Below the pieces are notes generated by a model. That model was not told where the DNA came from. It was given only the letters and a program-made list of their open reading frames with translations, and searched no databases. Shown piece after piece: positions 13,201 through 19,100 of a stretch of DNA of 64,000 nt. The first letter of the stretch is position 1. Every line of letters starts with the position of its first letter. This stretch comes from Sarcocystis neurona (taxonomy: Eukaryota > Apicomplexa > Conoidasida > Eucoccidiorida > Sarcocystidae). A program made the position numbers and the translations under genes. The stretch lies in assembly GCA_000727475.1 (NCBI GenBank), contig KL647304.1:1552760-1616759 (forward strand), in the 5' to 3' direction.

Positions 13201-15198
13201 TGCAGAAGAAGCAGTGATATTCGCTGCAGTCGCGCTGCTGGTGCGGCTGTAGCTGCTGTCGCTCCCATCGCTGCGTACGTCAGCGTATGTGTCGGAGGCG
13301 TCCCTATCCCGGCTGCTGCTGTTGCTGCTGCTCCTGCTGCCAACGTTACTGCTGCTGGCGTCGTCTGTGCGGCTACTCCCGGTGCTGCTGCTGCTGTTGT
13401 TGCCCGTAGTGCCCTGCAACTCTTGCGTGCTCTCCCCCCAACTGTAGCGAGTCTTTTCTTCATTGCGGCTACTGGGTGGGCTGCTGCTGGGCGGGCTGCT
13501 GCTGCTGCTGGCTAGGACGTCTTTGGTGCTGCCACGGCTGCTGCTGCTACTGCTCCTACTCATGACGCTGTTACTGTTGCTGCCGGTGCTGCTACTGGTA
13601 GCGGTGGTGCCGTCATTTTTGCTACTGATGCTGCTGCTGCTGTAGCTCGCGCTGCTGCTGCTGTTGACTTTGCCTCGTACTCCGGGCCACGGCCCGCTGC
13701 GGGTGCTGAAGGCATGCGCAGCAGCAGATGCGCGAAGCGGCAGGAGCAGCGGAGACACAGGGACACTACGGAGCCCAGAAGGCCAAGGAAAAGCAGCAGC
13801 GGCGGTAGAAAGAGAAGAAGCGACAGGAGCGCCGCGAGCAGAAAGTGAAGAAGAAGAAGCAGCGGGAGCAGGGCTAACGCCACCGGCAGAAAGCGGCAGA
13901 GGAGCCTCACCAGCAGCAGGGGGAGAGGAAGAAGAAGAAGAAGCGGGGAAGACAGAAGAGTCAGCGTTTGGCGCAGCAGCAACGGCGTCAGCAGCGTTTG
14001 AAGCAGCAGCAGGAAGAGGAAGACCAGGCACAGCAGCAGCAGGAGAAGGAACAGCAGGAGGAGAAGCAGCAGGAGGAGGAGCAGCAGGAGGAGCAGCCGG
14101 AGATGGAGCAGCAGACAAAGTAGCAACAAGAGAAGTAGTAGCAGGAGAAGGAGCAGCAGGAGCAGGAAGGGACGACGGCTTTGTTGCTGCTGTCAACGAC
14201 GCGGTGCCGAAGGCGTCTCTATCGTAGGGGTGCTCTCGTTTTGACTCAGCGTGTAAACCAGGACGGGACGGCATGAACGAGGAAGCTTCTCCCTGTCCCT
14301 CTTCAGCTGCTACAGGTTCGCTCTCCTCTGCTTTAGTAGACGCAGCAGCAACAGCTGGCGTTGTTTCAGGTGTTGCTAGAACATGCGCTGTGTGGGCGTC
14401 TGTCAGATGTGTGTTGTCGGCTTGTGCTGCTGTTGCTGCTGCTACGTTTGCAGGCAATACGTTTCTTGCTGCTGCTGTAGCTGCTGTGCTGCTGCGGTTG
14501 CCATGAGGTGGTGTGGCTGCAGCAGCGTTTCTAGCCTCCTCGGGTTTCTTTGTGTAAGGCGCCGTTATCTTGGACTGCTGCTGTTGCTGCTCAGCAGCAC
14601 GCTGGGAAGTAGTTGCAGCACTAGTGTCTCGGGGTATGGTGCTGCCTGTTGCCGTAGCACCAGGAGCGTCTGCATGAGCAGGAGGTCCTTCAGCAGTAGC
14701 AGCAGGACGCTCGAGCGCCGCGTGCGACGTTTTGCCCAGACCTGCCTCAACAGCAGCAGCAGCAGCCACAACAGGGGCGTCGGCAGGAAGAGGCGGTGAA
14801 AACGAAGAGAGAGCAGCAGAGATAGGAACAGCAGCAGCAGACGGAGCAACCGCATGCAGCCTAGGTGGTGCTCTGCTGCCGCGAGGAACTTGTGCTGCAG
14901 TGTCTTCTGCAGGAGCAGCAGCAGGAGCAGCGGCACCTGTATTTTTGTTGGGGATGTCTACCACTGCAGCGGCTGCTGTTGAAAACTGCCGTTCGTCCGG
15001 TTGCGCAAGGGCTGCAGCGGAACCTGCCGTGTCAGCAGCAGACGGGGAGGGCGGAACAGCGCCAGTGCAGAAGCAGCAGCAGCAGCAGCAACACCGGGCT
15101 AACGGGCAGCAGCACGGCAGATGCAGCGGCAGGAAGCAGAACCGACAATAACGCAAATTTCTTCCCACAGCGTCTCCCGTGAAACCCCCACCAACAGG
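7294..15198 (-). CDS. Giant Kazal-domain protein with Ser/Gln/Ala homopolymer tracts (largest exon)
   Basis: One uninterrupted minus-strand frame of about 2,630 codons ends at 7294-7296. Ala-, Pro-, Ser- and Gln-rich blocks alternate along the whole length, coded by CAG/AGC/GCA-type repeats. Residues 1748-1794 (9787-9927), counted from the GTG at 15168, form a complete Kazal module with six cysteines and a CGSDGQTY core. About 1267-1310 is a non-repetitive helical-looking island (DPIYFLHAMTHVGSIQQ). After the Kazal module come about 770 Ser/Asn/Arg-rich residues, then an acidic Glu/Asp run and the end LRGEEE. No ATG occurs in frame before about residue 300. The frame starts at an acceptor-like AG after a pyrimidine tract (15199-15216), so an upstream exon probably supplies the start codon and any signal peptide. 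Kazal modules are serine-protease inhibitors, so a secreted role is inferred. The Leu- and Cys-rich frames on the other strand are shadows. Confidence 0.72.
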   Translation of the reverse strand, partial: PVGGGFTGDAVGRNLRYCRFCFLPLHLPCCCPLARCCCCCCCFCTGAVPPSPSAADTAGSAAALAQPDERQFSTAAAAVVDIPNKNTGAAAPAAAPAEDTAAQVPRGSRAPPRLHAVAPSAAAVPISAALSSFSPPLPADAPVVAAAAAVEAGLGKTSHAALERPAATAEGPPAHADAPGATATGSTIPRDTSAATTSQRAAEQQQQQSKITAPYTKKPEEARNAAAATPPHGNRSSTAATAAARNVLPANVAAATAAQADNTHLTDAHTAHVLATPETTPAVAAASTKAEESEPVAAEEGQGEASSFMPSRPGLHAESKREHPYDRDAFGTASLTAATKPSSLPAPAAPSPATTSLVATLSAAPSPAAPPAAPPPAASPPAVPSPAAAVPGLPLPAAASNAADAVAAAPNADSSVFPASSSSSSPPAAGEAPLPLSAGGVSPAPAASSSSLSARGAPVASSLSTAAAAFPWPSGLRSVPVSPLLLPLRASAAAHAFSTRSGPWPGVRGKVNSSSSASYSSSSISSKNDGTTATSSSTGSNSNSVMSRSSSSSSRGSTKDVLASSSSSPPSSSPPSSRNEEKTRYSWGESTQELQGTTGNNSSSSTGSSRTDDASSSNVGSRSSSNSSSRDRDASDTYADVRSDGSDSSYSRTSSATAANITASSALGIEASDAARATSAAAAATWATPTAAAALTAASAAGNSAAGEGAGRQAAAAPVAAAAAYPPVSFEARVTGTAARTVQIDPSPRTEAAPDEKGGADAAGLLSRAAATYNSQEQQQQKQQQQLSQQEELRRQQTPRRQKLPQQQQQQEQQQQQQQQQSRLEPYQQARYEQREERAGERHFFLSSPPVQKNPSLPSSAPDSPDDSLAAPAAEKSSGRMHQRSSSASYSSSAPRSSSTVSSSNSYESSNSDNTVEATSDSSSRQDLRHRLRSSSSSSGTEAAGPSNKHVTFSKRSGTSSSPSSNGSNNSSSSITCSSLGNDDTHAASASRKTTGSPSSNSTGNSSRNTEVSGSRSTELDSADAAGTGSLQDSGSGTGSSSFAGVAAATEEEQRPLAKEGTSSSAAGRRESVGEALVNAITAWLTGRPLPSAGAAVEAAVREAERVVREQQQQELQQLQRLRQQAGGETQQHRQQGHHVGHVQQEQQMRTAEGGATKSAKLDNVWSATAEGRGETGAGAAAEVGPAAGTSENEEEEKRAAEKLARVKQKMTEETPQRTAVQQLLRKRSHMQQLQEIDNQLLLLRQQQQQGQRGRLPASRREEAGKEPQQQQQQQPEDPEDIARLATDPIYFLHAMTHVGSIQQLMEERAKIQLQHILLSQKQQQQLLEQQQQHLEQQLQQQYLEQQLQRQQAQQQQHRLEPKQQQEQTGKEQWQQQEQLRPVQQQPAVRAETPLVQRHEKQSDQQRQQVQLQKRQQQQSQESSIQSLRLPKISLAGSSPPQSQQKDATQTPGPLLRLRQHEQQEQRQQEQPQEQQQTYQTQTGELQQQQRASSRVPKQQQEEREAAAEQQKQEGRQETEALVFFSTSNDQQQQVHALQECLQPPNIFARSTGGVAATAAECFLLPKMRNFVNNSSLLPSDVDAQQPLRPSAVAASLQSPAVPASLLRPAEAFAASATPTDATQSGLTAGIGAPAAAAAPAAGAYPPASTGGAAASSTSTPHPLLLSRSALVASLPGAGNFSSLGTAAAAPVAAAAAAAGAPLSETAEPSPAPPAAETTPAPPEAAAKKEAANIEAAKTEAANTEASQAADSFAAAACNVVCPVHETAVVCGSDGQTYASGCELHAYACLKRDAKLQVAHVGACSSTSNTSQKINRRWQVAATGVTPLTTALYDAPLATATLRPLIAAVVVAAPSAAAVDPAVASAVGAVPDVSPSAVTLPPASAAATLPAPAAGQATTLHEEGQSSAAVIASLSEKERGGLKHGGSKQSQQQTQDKRSSLDNRTRSSDSRISKSPSTGSNRRQIDSNKTSNNNETGTYSRDSSSKPGEKISTMNSSVAISRQVPTSTATSQSEGTAQTTSSERRSDNASSGLGASSTTNNCSSSAGSEPSSRSTKECGSSSSSVSCSSTSNNYCSSSSGSSNTTSSSVTMGSHSSSSERSSGNLNIASGDWAASTSLSSDNDSGNKSSSADEGDINTEAYSILTDNELLYESADGSNSNSARDSENISLVLEGITQTIGNAHKSLVSTRKNSGGVGAASASAGVPTRSLPQHQQALPFQEQKETFPGNKATLHPAAVATRSSSGYVNKSSGIRSSNNNRSSSKDESARSSSGSGSSDRTSSSNRSKTGSRDSSSSSFARGDANNRGSSSNYGDNVRWKSSSNRGRSSVTNGSSIASGRSGGSNSTTRKEYGEPHGMNRSSSMRGSYDSTSSSKNSSGNHFRSSTRSGSNSSISKSGTRTSRAGNSSTAPGTHVSRNNSGSATSPNRSSSSSNGSFSSSRSPRNRAGGDESQLRSDISFSSSSNSRSDSIEDNRIGQVDDSSSSGRVYIGSVYTGGRGDGHRSSSGRSSYSSSHRSSSQDTSFSESQAEADSFAVAAARHKKAEAAVGHGIRRGETEGIAAAAAEVDATTQEATAVVERREVKSRAEQEEREEDEHEEEEEEDEEEPFDYELHMMRLKAIIDRDDYTELRGEEE
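9787..9927 (-). other. Complete Kazal-type serine protease inhibitor module
   Basis: Six cysteines are spaced 3, 8, 10, 6 and 14 residues apart, with the hallmark VCGSDGQTY after Cys3 and a final H-V-G-A-C. By family convention the reactive-site P1 residue is the second residue after Cys2. Here Cys2-Pro-Val gives P1 = Val, which would suggest an elastase-like rather than a trypsin-like target (inference). The module is the only cysteine-rich, non-repetitive domain in the surrounding 2,600-residue protein. Confidence 0.85.
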
Positions 15199-15216
15199 CT
15201 AAAAAGAAGGCAGGGA
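15199..15216 (-). other. Predicted splice acceptor of the first Kazal giant
   Basis: Read on minus, CCTGCCTTCTTTTTAG ends at 15199, directly before the open frame begins; the TAG is also the in-frame stop that closes the frame upstream. A long pyrimidine run followed by TAG is a strong acceptor. It explains why the 7.9-kb frame has no ATG near its 5' end. The partner donor was not identified. Confidence 0.5.
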
Positions 15217-16138
15217 TATCTTTCGAAAGTTGGCTTTCGTGTAAGCAGCAAGAGCAACAACTGCAGCAGCACGTATGATCTAACATGCGCAGGGACAGCG
15301 GGGCAGCAGGCGCACGAATGGCAGCTCTGCTTCTCTGTGAAGCCCAAAACTCAGCAGCAAAGCAGCACGCCGCAGCAGGTACGAAAGAGCGGAGAAAAGA
15401 AGGGAAAGAAGAAGAGAAGAAAAGGAAGAGACCGGGGAAGAAACACGACCAGCAGAGCTCCCCATGTTTTGCGGGACCGAGGCCAGGTCGGTACCCCAGG
15501 CGGCGGCAGCAGCGTCTTCCCAAGGAACAGATGCAGCAGCAACTGCCAAAGCAAAAAGCAGCAGCACTGCTTCTTCGCCCAGCAGCAGCTTCGCATCCAG
15601 CAGCAGTGCAAATATTTGTTGCGGAAGAAAGAGCAGCCGTCTCGCTGAAAGCAGCCGTAGCGGCAGCCAAAGCAGCAGCAGCACACCGCCTCGGTTGCCA
15701 ACACAACAGCAGCAACAAGAGGAGACTCTGAAATAGCAGCAGCTTCTACGAGAAGAGGCCGCAGCTACGGCAGGAGCGTAAGAGCAAGAATGCCAACGAG
15801 CTGACCAACGTGGAAAGTTGAGAAGTCGTGTGCAAGCAGCAGCAGGAGAATCGTTCCTACTTTCCACAAGAGAAGCTTACCTCTGTGCCGGCATTTCTTG
15901 CTGCCAACTTGTGGAAACCGGGACGGCCTTTCCAACGACACCGACCATTTCAAGGGCAGCAGCAACAGCAACGTAGACGCCGCAGTTTCCACAGCAGCAG
16001 CAGCAGACACCCAGGAAGCAGCCCGTCGCAGCAGCAGGACGTCGTGGGATTCATAGACCCCCTCTGGGCTGCAGCAGCAGCAGACCTGCCGGTGGCCCGA
16101 TAAGCAGCCGCAGCAGCAGTCTTTCTCTCGGTTTCTGC
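15217..16138. other. Intergenic or 5' exon region with CAG repeats
   Basis: This lies between the two Kazal genes and contains dispersed CAG/GCA repeats on plus. It must hold the 5' exon(s) of the downstream Kazal gene, unless they lie within or beyond its neighbour. One minus-strand frame at about 15245-15290 codes for a hydrophobic run YVLLQLLLLLL, and another at about 15540-15600 for LLLFALAVAAAS. Either could be a leader exon, but neither has a convincing ATG plus donor. It is left unassigned. Confidence 0.4.
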
Positions 16139-19100
16139 CTACTGGTGCTGCTGCTCCTTACCTTCCTCGAGGGCGGATGTTTCTCTTCCTTGCTCCAGCA
16201 GGCTTTTATCATTTACTTTCTTCTTAGTCGCCTCCTCTTCCTCCGCTCGCTGCAGCTGTTCATCTCGCTCAACAGACTGCTGCTGACTAATTTTCTCCTC
16301 CTCGCGGTCTCCTGGAACTTGCAGCTGCTGTCTTGCATTCTTGTGCGTCCCTTCATCATCTTGCTGCTTCTGCTCTTCCTGTTGCAGCAGCTTCTCCTCC
16401 TCTCCCCTCACGTGCTCCTGCTGTTGCTGCTGCTTCTTCGGCCACACATCCTTCTGTTCTATTTTCCGCTCACGCAGCAGGCTGTGCTTCGATCCGCGTG
16501 GCTGCTGCCTCTGCTGGTGAGGGGGCTGCGTCTGCTGCTGCGTTTGCTGCTTGTGCTGCCACTGTTGGGCGTTTTTCTCCTTCTTCTCTTCATAGTCATC
16601 TTTCTGCAACCGCTTCTTCTTATCGCGGCCCTCATCTTCCTCGTGCTGCCGCAGCTCTTCCCCCCCCCCGTCTTCCGTCTCCTCCTTCTGCTTTGGTGCT
16701 GCTGCTGCAGGGCTGCAGACACCGTCGTACGCCTTCGTTAACGGCGGCTGCTGCATTGCCTCTCTCACGCATGCTTCGACGTCAAAGGCGCACGCATTGG
16801 CGTACGTATTTCCATCGGAGCCGCAGCGAGGATCCCAGAACATGTCTTCTTCGTCAAAAATATTTTTGGTGCTGCTGCTGCCTTCTTCAGAACCCCCCCC
16901 ACTCTCGTCACTTCTGCCGCTACTCCCGCTCCCTGTCCTGCTGCTGCTGCCGCTTCCTCTGTTCCGCTTGCTGCTGCTGCGCCGACCTCCCTTCCCCTTC
17001 TGCGTACACGACGGCAACGAAACACACCGCTGCAAGCTGCTCTGGCTTGCCAGCCCCATTGCTTCTGCCTGTGCTGCTGCTTCTCCTGCTGCAGGAGAAA
17101 GGGAAACGGGAGGCAGACTGGAGAACTGCTGCTGGTGTGCCGCAGCTGCTTCCATGGGAGAGACGGGAGACGGCAGCCACGCAGACGACGACGTCTCGTG
17201 CGAAGGGTGCTGCACTTGCGGCTCGGGTCCTGCAACTCCAGAGGAAAACGGCGGAGGCTGTTCTGCATGCAGACTTGCGAACGGGGAAGCGAATTGCTCA
17301 GCAGCAGAGGAACTGCCCGGCGTTGCTATCCACGTTGAAGCGTCAGCAGGGAAGGGGAGCTTGTTTTCTCCGAGTTGGTGAGGCTCTGAACCGTAGAACA
17401 GCAGCTGTTGCATGGATTCCTGGGGAGAAACGAGGGCCTCCTCCTGCATATGTTGAGAGAGAACAGGAGCACTGGACGAGTCTCGGGGTTGCTGCAGGGG
17501 CTGCTGCTGCTGTTGCCACTGATGCTGCTGCAATTGCTGCTGCTGCTGCACTTGCTGCTGCAGTTGCTGTTGCTGCTGCAGTTGCTGCTGCTGGAGCAGC
17601 AGCTGCTGCTGCTGCAGTCGCTGGTGCTGCTGCTGGAGATGCTGCTGCTGCTGGAGATGCTGCTGCTCCTGTTGCAGAAGCTGCTGTTGCTGCAGGGGGA
17701 GGAGCTGTGGCTGGTGCGGAAGGTAGCGCTGCACGTCGGCGACTTGAGGTACCGGCATTTCTGATCGTTGCTGCAGTTGCTGCTGGCCCTGCAGCACCAC
17801 CTGCTGCTGCGGTAGCATCTGCGGAGACACACGGCTGAGCAGCAGATGGTAAATTTGTCTGCGCTGCTGCTCGGGCAGGTGATGCAGCAGCACCTCTGCT
17901 ATTTGTTCGATTGTTCGTAGGTCGCCAGAAATGAATTCTTCCACTAGCGAACGCAGCACCGTTTGCAACAGGGGACCCATTCCCAAAGGCGACGTTGCTG
18001 CTGCGACTGCTGCAGGTGGGAAGACCGCTGCCCCTGCTGGCAACGTTGTTGCCGGTCCGCCCGCAGCCAGAGTTGCTGCCGCTGGGGCAGAGAAGGGCGC
18101 TGCTGCTGCTGTCTCGGAGACCAGGCCGACTGCTGCTCCCGCCCCGTGGGGTGAGACAGACGCCAGCAGCTTTGTCTCTGGACCTGCTGCTGTTGGTGAA
18201 GAGGCGGGCGGACGTGCAGAGAGGGAAGGCCGTAAGGGAGGGATGAACTGCGGTAGCATCCCGAGGCTGTTGCTGCTGCTGCTGGTACGGCTGAGAGCTG
18301 TTTCCGCTTCTGCAGAAAGGAGCGTTAACGGGGAAGGAGCGGGCAGCTGCTGCGACGGCATGAGCAGCTGCTGGTGCAACGCAGGAAGGGGAGACGAAGA
18401 AGACATACGTGGGAGCTGCTGCTGCATCTGCATTATGGAAACTTGCTGTTGGGGGAAGTGCTGCTGCAGCTGCTCTTGTGGCAAATGCTGCTGCTGCAGG
18501 AGCGACGTCTGTCTCGGGGTGGCGAGGGCGACCGAGAGATCATTTAAAGGAGTGTTCGACGGCACATGGCTAGCAACTGCCACAGAAGGCCAGATGTGCT
18601 GTTGCTGTCGTTGCTGTTGCTGCTGCTGTTGCTGCTGTTGGAGGGGAACTCGCTGCTGCCGCAGGAGCGGCAGCTGCTGTTGGGGTTGCGGAAGGTGTAG
18701 GGGGGGGAGTTGCTGCTGTTGAGGATATCCTTCCTGCTTCAGCTGCGTACCCAGAGGCTGTTGCTGCTGAACGTATAACGGGGGCTGCTGCTGCTGTTGG
18801 TGCTGCTGCAGACCCATCTGCATTTGCTGCAATGGTAGTTGCTCTAGATCTTGAAATGGCAGGCCAGCATCATCCTTTCTGCTCTGGGAGTTCTGCGGCA
18901 GCTGCTGTTGCTCTGCAATAGATAAGACCGCCGCCTGTCCCTGGCCTGGCTGCTGTTGCAGCTGCGTCAATGGCAGCAGGTTGGCCTGCTGCTGTGGGAG
19001 AGACAGAGACAACGACGGCGTCAAATGAACAGAAGAAGCAGCAGTAGTAACAACGGGAAAAGGCTGCTGGCGCACACCGGGCTGCTGCAGCTGCTGAGGC

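Noticed and set aside
7251..14300. Long Leu-, Cys- and Ala-rich frames on the plus strand across the Kazal giants
   Set aside because: They are antisense or alternate-frame readings of the CAG arrays (CTG = Leu, TGC = Cys, GCT = Ala). They contain no domain and are interrupted repeatedly, unlike the continuous minus frame with a Kazal module.
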